From Defluviimonas salinarum (lineage in GTDB: Bacteria; Pseudomonadota; Alphaproteobacteria; Rhodobacterales; Rhodobacteraceae), in assembly GCF_026013545.1 (NCBI RefSeq), contig NZ_JAPDOG010000011.1, positions 1 through 64,000 on the forward strand: DNA of 64,000 nucleotides, in the 5' to 3' direction. The notes beneath the pieces are model-generated. The model ran no database searches. It was not told the DNA's origin and saw nothing but the letters and a program-made list of their open reading frames with translations. A program made the position numbers and the translations under genes. Below, in pieces: positions 27,927-36,081 of the stretch (position 1 is the first letter of the stretch; every line of letters starts with the position of its first letter).

Positions 27927-28862
27927 CTACCTGATCGCCTCGTTCACCCTGAAGCCGGAGCGCCGGATGAACCTTCGCATCTTCCTCATGGCCGAGACCT
28001 CGAGTTGACGAACCCTTTCACGCGTCACGCCAAACCTGTGACCGAGCTCGTCGAGCGTCCTGACGTCGTCTGGATCGAGCTTGCGCAGGGCGATGATCTC
28101 CCGCTCCCGCGGGCTCAAGATCTCCAGCGCCTCGGCAATGACCCTTCCGATCCGCGTTTCCGTGTCCTGCTGCACAATCAACGCCTCGGCGCCAGGCCGA
28201 TCGTCGGCGATGCGGTCGATCCACTCGCCACCCTCACCATCCGCCGCGTCGTTTCGCGCGTTCAGGCTGGGGTCCGCGCCGCTAAGCCGGCCGCCAAAAT
28301 CCTCGATGGCGCGAAGCGGGATACTCAGCCGGTCGGCCGCCGCGGCATGGATATCCGCCACCGTGTAACTGCGCCCGGATTGCTGGAATTGCCTCTCGAC
28401 ATCCGCGATCACCTTGCGCAGCGAGAAGAAGAGCTTGCGCTGCTCACCGGAACTGTTGATCCGCACCAGGCTATGGTTGCGCATCCGGTAATCCCTGAGA
28501 CTGGACAGGACCCACCACTGCGCGTAGGTCGAGAAGCGATATCCCTTGTCCGGATCAAAACGGTCCGCGGCGGCCATGAGCCCGATGACCGCCTCATTGA
28601 TGAAATCGTCCCGGTCCGATGACTCCCTCGTCATCTTCAGGGCGAAACCCCTGGCGAACGGGATATAGGCCTCGATCAGCGCGTTCCTGGCCGCCGTATC
28701 GCCATCATCGCGCCAAGCCCTGGCCAGGCGGATCTCATCTTCCTCCTTGAGGAAACCTCCAGAACCCCGCTGCCGGCCCTTGCCCCAGCAGGGCCCGGGC
28801 CTCATCGTCGTGCGATCGAGGGGTGCAATGGATTTCGCCACCTCGAAATCAATCTTCTGCAT
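27927..28862 (-). CDS. rpoH: RpoH-like (sigma-32) RNA polymerase sigma factor
   Basis: 311 residues. Region 2 is clear (DDFINEAVIGLMAAADRFDP, then RFSTYAQWWVLSSLRDYRM) and is followed by the RpoH box QRKLFFSLRK at 141-150, diagnostic of heat-shock sigma factors. Region 4.2 (TLDELGHRFGVTRERVRQLE) ends the protein. The 2.4 segment differs from housekeeping RpoH, which could mean changed -10 recognition. Start at 28862 (MQKIDFEVAK); the longer frame upstream would cross the promoter. Upstream TTGACT (28951-28946) and a reverse TGCGAAAAA are present. It is the best in-window candidate to read the unusual promoter family. Confidence 0.85.
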   Translation of the reverse strand: MQKIDFEVAKSIAPLDRTTMRPGPCWGKGRQRGSGGFLKEEDEIRLARAWRDDGDTAARNALIEAYIPFARGFALKMTRESSDRDDFINEAVIGLMAAADRFDPDKGYRFSTYAQWWVLSSLRDYRMRNHSLVRINSSGEQRKLFFSLRKVIADVERQFQQSGRSYTVADIHAAAADRLSIPLRAIEDFGGRLSGADPSLNARNDAADGEGGEWIDRIADDRPGAEALIVQQDTETRIGRVIAEALEILSPREREIIALRKLDPDDVRTLDELGHRFGVTRERVRQLEVSAMRKMRRFIRRSGFRVNEAIR

Positions 28863-29093
28863 GTTCACTGCTGAGCCTTCTGGCGCCCGTGGGCTTACCA
28901 ATAATTTTTCCCTTTTTCGCAAATTGGCGCAGCCATGGCAAGTCAAATCAAACCTCGGTGGCCTTAACGCGGACACGGCGACCCGGTCCAATCTCCGTCG
29001 CGGGGCCGCTAAGGATGCGGGCCTCCGGCTCGACCTGCCCGACGATGTCCGGGGCGGCCAGCCAATGTGGAAAACGCGCCCTTCGCCGTGCGT

Positions 29094-29116
29094 TTTTCGC
29101 GAAGCCGTCCTACGCT
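29094..29116 (+). promoter_or_regulatory. TTTTTCGCG-N9-TACGCT promoter of tdk
   Basis: TTTTCGCG (preceded by one more T), nine bases, TACGCT, 29 bp before the thymidine kinase start. Matches the family with G for A at the last motif base. Confidence 0.55.
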
Positions 29117-29145
29117 GGGACGCCCACTCGAAAAAGGAAATTCCG

Positions 29146-29757
29146 ATGAGCCTTCTGACCTTCGTTCACGGGACCATGTCAAGCGGCAAGACCACCGCTT
29201 TGCTGCAGGAGGCCCATAATTTCCGGCTTCACGGTCTCAACGCTTACCTGCTGACCGCCGCGGCGGACACCCGCTCGGGCCTTGGCGTGATCCGCTCGCG
29301 GATCGGCATCTCGGCCGAGGCGCGGATCTTTGCGCCCGGGGAGGATCTCCTCGCGAAGATCGCCGCGGCCCACGAGAAGGCGCCAATCGCGGCGGTGATG
29401 GTCGACGAGGCGCAGTTCCTCTCGCGCGACCAGGTCTGGCAGCTTTCCGACGTTGCCGACGATCTCGGCATCCGCGTCACCTGCTACGGGCTCAGGACCG
29501 ATTTTCTTGGCCGGCTCTTCGAAGGCTCGGCCGCGCTCATGGCGCTCGCCGACGAGCTCAAGGAGAATACCGGCGTCTGCGCCTCTGGCGAGAAGGCCAA
29601 CATGGTGCTCCGGATCGGCGCTGACGGACAGGTGCTGATCGACGGGCCCCAGGTTCTCGTCGGCGGCGAGGAGAGTTATGTCGCGGTGTCGCGCCGGGCC
29701 TGGAAGATGGCCGTGAGCGCCACGCTTGCCGGCCGGCCGGCGCTCAGGGCGGTCTGA
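29146..29757 (+). CDS. tdk: Thymidine kinase (type II)
   Basis: 203 residues. Phosphorylates thymidine to dTMP with ATP. Walker A GTMSSGKT near residue 9, the catalytic DEAQFL loop (MVDEAQFLS), YGLRTDFLGRLFEGS and the substrate-binding GGEESYVAVSRRAW all fit TK1-type enzymes. The structural zinc site is degraded: only one Cys remains in TGVCASGEKANM, and the later Cys is Ser. The metallophosphatase gene starts 1 nt after its stop, so they form an operon. Confidence 0.85.
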   Translation: MSLLTFVHGTMSSGKTTALLQEAHNFRLHGLNAYLLTAAADTRSGLGVIRSRIGISAEARIFAPGEDLLAKIAAAHEKAPIAAVMVDEAQFLSRDQVWQLSDVADDLGIRVTCYGLRTDFLGRLFEGSAALMALADELKENTGVCASGEKANMVLRIGADGQVLIDGPQVLVGGEESYVAVSRRAWKMAVSATLAGRPALRAV

Positions 29758-29758
29758 T

Positions 29759-30688
29759 ATGCGCGACTACATCCCGGACATCCACGGCGACGCAACCCGT
29801 CTCGCGAACATCCTCTCCGGGCTCGATTATGTCCGCGAGGCCGATTGCTGGCGCCATCCCGAGGGGCGCCGCGCGGTGTTTCTTGGCGACCTGATCGACA
29901 ACGGCAGGGAGAACCGGGCCGTCCTGTCGGAGGTCCGCGCCATGATCGACAACGGCCAGGCGTTCTGCCTGATGGGCAATCACGAGCTGAATGCGATCCT
30001 TTTCCACCTCCCTGGCCGGGCCTGGGGCGGTGTCCAGGACGGCTGGATGCGGGCTCGCACCGCTTCGAACACCCGCCAGCACCAGGCCTTTCTCGACGAG
30101 TTCGCGGGCGACGACGCGGGGATTGGCGAGGCGATCGGTTTTTTCCTCTCGCTGCCGCTCCTCGACGAGGCGGCCGGCCTCCGCGCGGTCCATGCCTGCT
30201 GGGACGAGCGTGCCGTGGAGACCGTTCTCGCGCGCCGGCCCGACGCGCGACTCCGGGCGGAGGACCTTCAGGAGGTGGCGCTCGAGGAGAGCGACTTCGC
30301 CAGGGCCGTCGTGACGCTCGCGAAGGGACCGGAGATCGACCTGCCGCCCGGCATCTCCTACGCCGACATCTACGGCAAGAGCCGGAGCGCGGCGCGCCTC
30401 AACTGGTGGGCGCCCGAGACCGCGAGCTATCGCGGCGCGGTGCTCTCGGTCCCCGACCGGATGACGATTCCGGACCTGCCGCTGCCGCCCGAGGCGGTGC
30501 GCCAGGTCTACCCGAAGGACGCGCCGCCGGTCGTCTTCGGCCACTACAAGTTAACCGGACGTCCGGATATCCACGGCAACGCGATCTGCCTTGATTATCC
30601 GCAGACCGCCTGCGCGCTCCGCGAAAGCGAGGCCGGGCTCAGCCTCGCGATCCTCGAACTCGAACCGGAGAGCCTGGAGCCGGTCTGA
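29759..30688 (+). CDS. PPP-type metallophosphoesterase (ApaH/PrpE-like)
   Basis: 309 residues. Two-metal phosphatase motifs in order: DIHGD (residues 7-11), FLGDLIDNG, MGNHELNAI, and late His residues in VHACWDE and VFGHYKL. The closest match by pattern is the serine/threonine-phosphatase or dinucleoside-tetraphosphatase group. Start at 29759 directly follows the tdk stop (TGATATG). Coupling to tdk suggests a nucleotide or phosphorylated-protein substrate, but this is open. Confidence 0.8.
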   Translation: MRDYIPDIHGDATRLANILSGLDYVREADCWRHPEGRRAVFLGDLIDNGRENRAVLSEVRAMIDNGQAFCLMGNHELNAILFHLPGRAWGGVQDGWMRARTASNTRQHQAFLDEFAGDDAGIGEAIGFFLSLPLLDEAAGLRAVHACWDERAVETVLARRPDARLRAEDLQEVALEESDFARAVVTLAKGPEIDLPPGISYADIYGKSRSAARLNWWAPETASYRGAVLSVPDRMTIPDLPLPPEAVRQVYPKDAPPVVFGHYKLTGRPDIHGNAICLDYPQTACALRESEAGLSLAILELEPESLEPV

Positions 30689-30712
30689 GCCGTACCGGGC
30701 GCGGCAAGCGGC

Positions 30713-31423
30713 TCACGCCTGGGCGGCCGCGAAGCTCGGCGCCGCATCTGCGAACGGTACGAAGTCGCCATCCTCATCCACGACATCGAAGAGATCGAGC
30801 CGCTCAGGGAAGAGCACGCCGCTCGGGCAGGATCTCGCCCGCCGGTCATGGGCCTCGCCCCACCAGACGCCGACGACCAGCGGCCGCTTCGGCAGGACCA
30901 CCTCACGGCAATAGAGAAGGACCGCCCCATCGAACCAGCGCAGGGGGTCCGGCCAGCGGACCAGCCGCTTCAGGGCCCGCCTGGTGAGCCGGTAGGTCTC
31001 CTCCTCCATCACGGCGCCCTGGCCGCGCGCCTCGGCGGCGATCTCCTCTTCCAGGCTGCGCCCGGCGAAGCGCGCCGCCGCCTCGCGGCTCTCGAAGGTC
31101 TGCTCGATGAAGTCGTCGGCCTCCTCGTCGTACCTCGTGGCCGTCCAGCCGGTCACGGCCCTTGCGTAGTCCTGAGCGAGCATCCAGGCGACGACCTCGG
31201 CGCGATCCTCATCGGAAAATTCCAGCGCATCGACCCATTTCGCCGCCGTGAAGCGCAGAACCATCTCCGGCCCGTTCAGGCCGGCGATCGCGCGCCAGTC
31301 CTCTGGATGGGTCGATACCGAGATCCCGGGGCCATCGATGGTCGGGCGCCGCTCGGCGGCCGGCCTGTCCAGAAAGCCGATATGGGTCACTTTCGGAATA
31401 TGCTTCTCGACGATGTGGGGCAT
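30713..31423 (-). CDS. Hypothetical protein
   Basis: 236 residues, soluble, acidic C-terminus (DVVDEDGDFVPF). No recognised family. Start has an AGGAAGAG site. Its promoter region shows TTGCCT, 17 bp and TAAATT, followed at once by GCGAAAAA, so the recurrent motif may act here as an operator at the transcription start. Confidence 0.65.
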   Translation of the reverse strand: MPHIVEKHIPKVTHIGFLDRPAAERRPTIDGPGISVSTHPEDWRAIAGLNGPEMVLRFTAAKWVDALEFSDEDRAEVVAWMLAQDYARAVTGWTATRYDEEADDFIEQTFESREAAARFAGRSLEEEIAAEARGQGAVMEEETYRLTRRALKRLVRWPDPLRWFDGAVLLYCREVVLPKRPLVVGVWWGEAHDRRARSCPSGVLFPERLDLFDVVDEDGDFVPFADAAPSFAAAQA

Positions 31424-31555
31424 CGGTCCTCTTCCTGCCTGAGCTCTCGCGCACTGGCAATTTTGGAATCATTTTTCGCAATTTATCAGCACCACAGGCG
31501 GCAGGCAAGGGCGCGGAGCTCCGGTTCGGAAGGTGCGCGGCCGCGAACCGCCACT

Positions 31556-32074
31556 TCAGGGCGCGGGATCGGCGTCCTGCGTCCTGGCGGGCAGGGCGAT
31601 CGTGGTGGGCGACAGGTCGATGACATAGGGATGGCCCGGAACTATACCCGCCCGGACATCCTCGGCGCCAAGGAACTCGACCCCGTCATCGCCGCCGAAA
31701 GAGGCGCGCTTGATCTCCCAGAGATCATCGAAGGGAACCTTGGCGGGATTGGCCTCGGCAGCATAGGCGACATGATCGACGCCGGCGGCGCGCACATCCT
31801 CGATCGGCGCGTTGGACATGATGTAGACCCCATGATCACCCACGAGATGCAATCCGGCAGGGACCTTGCCCGGATCGATATCCGTGTTCATGGCGCTGAA
31901 GGCAAGGCCATGGAGCCGGATCTCCTCCTCGAGCAAGGTGCGGCGCGCAGGATCGAGATCCTCGCGCCAGAAGGCGGGATCGACGAGCTGCTCCAGATTG
32001 GCCCGCCGGTTGCCGGATGCCTCGGAGAGATCGAGAAGACGCTCGAGATGGTCGGAATCGAAGGTCAGCCGCAT
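31556..32074 (-). CDS. Hypothetical protein
   Basis: 172 residues from ATG 32074 (AGAGGTG site). No family recognised; mixed alpha/beta composition, no membrane segment. Its TTTTC-type promoter begins 25 bp upstream. Confidence 0.6.
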   Translation of the reverse strand: MRLTFDSDHLERLLDLSEASGNRRANLEQLVDPAFWREDLDPARRTLLEEEIRLHGLAFSAMNTDIDPGKVPAGLHLVGDHGVYIMSNAPIEDVRAAGVDHVAYAAEANPAKVPFDDLWEIKRASFGGDDGVEFLGAEDVRAGIVPGHPYVIDLSPTTIALPARTQDADPAP

Positions 32075-32098
32075 GAGATCACCTCTGAAATTCCGGGC

Positions 32099-32121
32099 AC
32101 TATCGGGCAATCGAGTGAAAA
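32099..32121 (-). promoter_or_regulatory. TTTTC-N12-GATAGT promoter
   Basis: Minus strand: TTTTCACT (32121-32114), nine bases, GATAGT (32104-32099), 25 bp before the 32074 start. Confidence 0.5.
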
Positions 32122-32193
32122 CGGAAATGCCGGATTATCGGTTCGGTCCCCGCGGGAGTTCCCCGATTTCAATCAAAGCTCTCTCCATCTTCG

Positions 32194-32216
32194 TTTTCGC
32201 AATCCTGCGTTAGGAT
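32194..32216 (+). promoter_or_regulatory. TTTTCGCA-N9-TAGGAT promoter of the WGR gene
   Basis: TTTTCGCA, nine bases, TAGGAT, 34 bp before the 32251 start. Exact family spacing. Confidence 0.6.
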
Positions 32217-32250
32217 TTGGCTTCGCATCGGTCATGAATGGAAAACGAAA

Positions 32251-32478
32251 ATGACGGAACCCAAGGCAATCAATCTCTACTTCCGGGAAGGCGGCTCGGA
32301 CAAGATCTACCAGGCCCAGCTCGTCGAGGCCGGCGGCGGCTGGCGTGTCACCTTCCAGTATGGCCGCCGCGGCAAGCCGCTGACCGCCGGGGAGAAGACC
32401 GACGGGCCGACGACCTACGAAAAAGCCGAGAAGATCTACGACAAGCTCGTCGCCTCCAAGGTGGCGAAGGGTTGTTAG
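32251..32478 (+). pseudogene. WGR-domain protein truncated by IS607 insertion
   Basis: 75 residues. The WGR fold is recognisable: FREGGSDKIYQAQLVEAGGG, then VTFQYGRRGKPL and YEKAEKIYDKLVASKVAKG. Full-length relatives continue after KGY into further domains; here the frame ends at KGC-stop exactly where the IS607 element appears to begin. The domain itself is complete, so a short product may still be made. A segment after the element (WMM...QEKF near 34956) weakly resembles the expected continuation but is not in a usable frame. Confidence 0.65.
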
Positions 32479-32499
32479 CAGTTGCCTCTTGATTTTATC

Positions 32500-32521
32500 T
32501 TTTCGCATCTTATGCTATCAA
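32500..32521 (+). promoter_or_regulatory. TTTTCGCA-N8-TATCAA promoter before tnpA
   Basis: TTTTCGCA, eight bases, TATCAA ending 1 bp before the first ATG. If it is used, the transcript would begin within the first codons of tnpA, so the real start may be the ATG at 32535. It lies at the edge of the element, so the host motif may be on either side of the junction. Confidence 0.4.
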
Positions 32522-32522
32522 T

Positions 32523-33164
32523 ATGATGCGAAAAATGGTCAGTACAGGCGAGGCGGCGAAGGCGCTCGGGGTAACGCCCCTGACGCTTCGGCGCTGGGAG
32601 GCGAGCGGCAAGCTCCTGCCCGACGAGCGCACCGCCGGCGGCCGCCGGCGCTACGACCTCGCCCGGCTCCTGCCGGACCTGTTCCGCAAGCAGGACGCGG
32701 TGCGCCGCACCGTCGCCTATGCGCGGGTTTCCTCTCATGACCAGAAGTCGGATCTCGAGCGCCAGGCGCAACTGCTTGAACTCTACTGCGCCCGGCAGGG
32801 CTGGAGCTACGAGGTCGTGACCGATCTCGGATCGGGGATGAACTATCGCAAGAAGGGGCTGAGGCGCCTGCTCGACGACATCGTCGCGGGCGGGGTCGGC
32901 CGGCTGGTGATCACCCACAAGGACCGGCTCCTGCGCTTCGGCGCGGAGCTGGTCTTCGCGATCTGCGAGGCGAAGGGTGTCGAGGTCGTGATCCTCAATC
33001 AGGGTGAGGATACGAGCTTCGAGGAGGATCTCGCCCGCGACGTGCTCGAGATCGTCACTGTTTTCTCGGCGCGCCTCTATGGCGCGCGTTCGCGCAAGAG
33101 CGCGAAGATGGTCGCGGATCTGAAGAAGGCCGCCGAGGCCGCCGCCGGAGGCGGCGACCGCTGA
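32523..33164 (+). CDS. tnpA: IS607-type transposase TnpA (MerR-HTH serine recombinase)
   Basis: 213 residues. N-terminal MerR-type helix-turn-helix (STGEAAKALGVTPLTLRRWE), then a small serine recombinase with the nucleophile in YARVSSHDQ and the conserved DLGSGMNYRKKGLRRLL and HKDRLLRFG segments. Serine transposases of this group need no inverted repeats and insert at short GG-type sites. The gene overlaps tnpB by 1 nt. Confidence 0.9.
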   Translation: MMRKMVSTGEAAKALGVTPLTLRRWEASGKLLPDERTAGGRRRYDLARLLPDLFRKQDAVRRTVAYARVSSHDQKSDLERQAQLLELYCARQGWSYEVVTDLGSGMNYRKKGLRRLLDDIVAGGVGRLVITHKDRLLRFGAELVFAICEAKGVEVVILNQGEDTSFEEDLARDVLEIVTVFSARLYGARSRKSAKMVADLKKAAEAAAGGGDR

Positions 33165-34882
33165 TGCCGGACCAGGTCCGCACCTTCCAGATCCAGCTGC
33201 CGCGCGGGGCCCACGAGGCGGCGCTCGAGGCGATGGCGGCCCTGTTCGGCCGGGCCGAGCGGCGGCTCCATGCGCAGATGGGCCGGCTCAACCTGGCCGC
33301 GTCCGAAAACGGCTGGGACCGCGAGCGGATCAACGAGGCGCGGGCGCGGCTGAAGCGGGTGACGCTGGCCGCCGCGGGGATCACCGCGCGCCAGTACAAC
33401 GGCCTGCAGCGCGGCCTCGAGGGCAAGCACGACTCGGTGCGCGAACTGGCCCGGATCCGCATCGAGCGGAACGCGGCGAAGCGCGCCGATCTCGCGGCGA
33501 AGGTCGAGAGCGACCTCCGGCGCCTCGCGGCCCAGGCCGGCAACGACGCCGCGATCGCCGCCCGCGCGGCCAGGGGCAGGGGGCCGACGGCGGCCCAGGC
33601 GCGGCTCGCGATGACGCCGGCCGACAGGCGCGCGGCGCGGCGCACCCTGCACGAGCGGAAGCGGCGGCTGGGGCGGCTCGATGCGATGCTGGCGCGGGAC
33701 CGCGCCATCGCCACGGCCGCGGTGCCGCCGATCGTCTTCGGCTCGAAGGATCTGCTGCGGGCGCGGGCGCGGATCCACGCCAACGACCGCGCGGGCCTCC
33801 TGGCCTGGCGGGAGAAATGGCATGCCGCGCGCCACCGCGAGGTGATGTTCATCGGCTCGGCCGACGAGACCGCGGGCAACCAGACCTGCCAGGCGCTTGA
33901 TGCCGGCGCCGGCCGGATCGCGCTCTGGATCAAGATGCCGCCGGCGCTCGCGGCGGCGGGCTTCCCGGACCGGCTGCGGATCGACGATGTCGATCTGCCC
34001 GGCTTCGGCGGCACGGAGATCGCGGCCGCGCTCGAAGGCATTGCTACCGGCGCGCGGAAGGTCGCCATCGCCTATCGCTTCCTGCGCGATCCCGACTGGA
34101 GCGAGCGGCGGCACAAGTCGCCCTGGCGGGTCTGCGTCACGATCCGCTGCGAGACCCCGGAGGCGTCGTTCGACGGCGCGAACGGGGTTCTTGCCGTCGA
34201 CGTCAATGCCGACCATCTCGCCCTCGCCCTGGTCAAGGGCGACGGCAACCCGGTCCGGGCCTGGCGGATCGCGCTGCCGCTCCGGGGCAGGAGCGCCGAG
34301 GCGCGCGTCGCGATCATCGGCGACGCCGCACGGACCGTCTGCGCGATCGCCGCGGCCCATGGCGTACCGCTGGCGCTCGAAAGCCTCGACTTCGAGAAGA
34401 AGCGGCGCGAGCTCGAGTTGCTGTCGAAAACGGCGCGCTCGCCGGCCGAGCGGCGCTACGCGCGGATGCTGTCCTCCTTCGCCCACGCCCGGATCGGCAC
34501 CGCGATCCGGCGCCGCGCGGCGCGCGAGGGCATCGCCGTGCGCGACATCAACCCGGCCTATACCTCGCTGATCGGCCGGACCAACTACGCAAGGAGATAC
34601 GGGCTCTCGCTCCACCAGGCCGCGGCCGTGGCGATCGCCCGTCGGGCGCTCGGGCATTCCGAACGCATCAATTACGTCTACGGGCTTCGCGGTCGCCGCA
34701 ACGCCCGCCCGACCCGGACGGAGTCGCGGCGGCACGTGTGGCGCCAATGGGCGAGGCTCTATCGGGACACGGCGCGGACTGCATCCGGGCAATCGTCCTC
34801 GGAGACGCCGAAACAACCACGCCCCTCAGGGGCGGGGCGTCACGGGCGCTCTTCCGACGGCCTCAGGGCCACGACTGCCTGA
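33164..34882 (+). CDS. tnpB: TnpB-related RNA-guided nuclease-family protein of IS607
   Basis: 572 residues. The RuvC core is visible in the C-terminal half: VLAVDVNADHLALALV (first catalytic Asp), LALESLDFEKKR (catalytic Glu), and INPAYTSLIGRTNYARRYGL. The third acidic position expected near the last helix is His-Gln (LSLHQAAAVAIARR), and no CxxC zinc ribbon is present. It therefore belongs to the TnpB-related branch without ribbon. TnpB proteins use a right-end-derived RNA to cut donor joints; activity of this variant is unknown. The N-terminal 250 residues are Arg/Ala-rich and helical. Confidence 0.78.
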   Translation: MPDQVRTFQIQLPRGAHEAALEAMAALFGRAERRLHAQMGRLNLAASENGWDRERINEARARLKRVTLAAAGITARQYNGLQRGLEGKHDSVRELARIRIERNAAKRADLAAKVESDLRRLAAQAGNDAAIAARAARGRGPTAAQARLAMTPADRRAARRTLHERKRRLGRLDAMLARDRAIATAAVPPIVFGSKDLLRARARIHANDRAGLLAWREKWHAARHREVMFIGSADETAGNQTCQALDAGAGRIALWIKMPPALAAAGFPDRLRIDDVDLPGFGGTEIAAALEGIATGARKVAIAYRFLRDPDWSERRHKSPWRVCVTIRCETPEASFDGANGVLAVDVNADHLALALVKGDGNPVRAWRIALPLRGRSAEARVAIIGDAARTVCAIAAAHGVPLALESLDFEKKRRELELLSKTARSPAERRYARMLSSFAHARIGTAIRRRAAREGIAVRDINPAYTSLIGRTNYARRYGLSLHQAAAVAIARRALGHSERINYVYGLRGRRNARPTRTESRRHVWRQWARLYRDTARTASGQSSSETPKQPRPSGAGRHGRSSDGLRATTA

Positions 34883-35127
34883 GCGGGCCTTCGGGCCCGA
34901 TCACGCCACAAGGCGGGGGCGCTGCTGACCCCGTTCCTGGACCCAGGCCGTGGATGATGCGGTTTGATCAGGAAAAATTTTGCGGTTCGGAATGGCGGGC
35001 GGCGATAATCCGCCCGCTTATCCACAACGCCGGCCGGTTCCGGGTCGGATTGAATTTGCGAATTTCCGTTTGGTGCGCCAATCTTGGATCGAGGACCCGG
35101 ACGGTCCGGGCCCGTGGAGGCACCTGG

Positions 35128-36081
35128 ATGGCTGATGGATCGGCGCCCGTGATCGGGCTGGCCGGAAAGATGGAGACCCGCATCTCCTTCCCCGACAACC
35201 GCGCGATGGTCGGGTTCTGCGGACCCTGCGACCGCAACCTCACGGAGCTCGAGCGCCAGTTCGGCGTCACCATCCTGCGCCACGGCAACAGCATCAGGAT
35301 CCAGGCCGATCGCGATCATTTGGCCGAGATCACCGAGCAGCTCGAGGATCTCGCCCGGCGCGCGCGAGAGGGCGAGGCCATCGATCCCGGAATGAGCCCC
35401 GCCAATCCCGATCCTGCGATCCCGGCTCTCGTGACCCGCCGGAGGCCGGTGGAACCCCGGACCCGCGTCCAGGCCAACTACGTCCGGGCGCTCCATGCGC
35501 ATGAGGTCAATTTCGGCATCGGCCCTGCCGGCACCGGCAAGACCTATCTCGCGGTCGCGGCCGGCGTCAGCCTCTTCCTGCAGAACCAGGTCGAGCGGCT
35601 GGTGCTCTCGCGGCCCGCGGTCGAGGCCGGGGAGCGTCTCGGCTTCCTGCCCGGAGACATGAAGGACAAGGTCGATCCCTACATGCAGCCGCTCTACGAC
35701 GCGTTGAACGACATGCTTCCGGCCAAGCAGGTCCAGAAGATGCTCGAGGAGAAGTCGATCGAGATCGCGCCCCTCGCCTTCATGCGCGGCCGCACGCTCT
35801 CGAACGCCTTTGTCGTCCTCGACGAGGCGCAGAACGCCACCGCGATGCAGATGAAGATGTTTCTCACCCGCCTCGGCCGGGGTAGCCGGATGGTGGTGAC
35901 GGGGGATCCCGGACAGGTCGACCTGCCGAAGGGCGTGGTGTCCGGGCTGGTCGATGCCGAACGGATCCTTGACGGCGTCGAGGGTGTGGGATTCACCCGC
36001 TTCACCTGTGGCGACGTCGTCCGCCACCCGCTGGTCGCGCGGATCCTCGCGGCTTATGACGGCGCGGAGGCGGCAGTATGA
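35128..36081 (+). CDS. phoH: PhoH-family ATPase
   Basis: 317 residues from ATG 35128 (GGAGG site); the frame is open upstream but crosses the promoter. An N-terminal KH-like segment (VTILRHGNSIRIQADRDHL) is followed by the PhoH domain: Walker A GPAGTGKT, SRPAVEAGERLGFLPGD, and Walker B FVVLDEAQN, then TGDPGQVDLP. PhoH proteins are RNA-linked ATPases common in bacteria and large phages. Possible promoter TTGCGG, N18, GATAAT at 34979-35008. The following gene overlaps by ATGA. Confidence 0.9.
   Translation: MADGSAPVIGLAGKMETRISFPDNRAMVGFCGPCDRNLTELERQFGVTILRHGNSIRIQADRDHLAEITEQLEDLARRAREGEAIDPGMSPANPDPAIPALVTRRRPVEPRTRVQANYVRALHAHEVNFGIGPAGTGKTYLAVAAGVSLFLQNQVERLVLSRPAVEAGERLGFLPGDMKDKVDPYMQPLYDALNDMLPAKQVQKMLEEKSIEIAPLAFMRGRTLSNAFVVLDEAQNATAMQMKMFLTRLGRGSRMVVTGDPGQVDLPKGVVSGLVDAERILDGVEGVGFTRFTCGDVVRHPLVARILAAYDGAEAAV

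Larger units (their letters stand above)
32479..34912 (+). mobile_element. IS607-family insertion sequence (tnpA + tnpB)
   Basis: Contains a MerR-HTH serine recombinase and a TnpB-related nuclease with overlapping genes, the IS607 arrangement. IS607 elements have no long inverted repeats, so ends are approximate: the left end is set by the truncated WGR gene, the right by the CGCCCCTCAGGGGCGGGGCG hairpin (34820-34839) and the GGGCC-TTC-GGGCCC hairpin near 34882-34898. The right-end hairpin overlaps the tnpB coding end, as expected for a guide-RNA (omega RNA) region. Confidence 0.72.

Noticed and set aside
34956-35000. Downstream half of the interrupted WGR protein
   Set aside because: WMM and QEKF residues are reminiscent of the expected continuation, but the match is too short and the frame is not supported.
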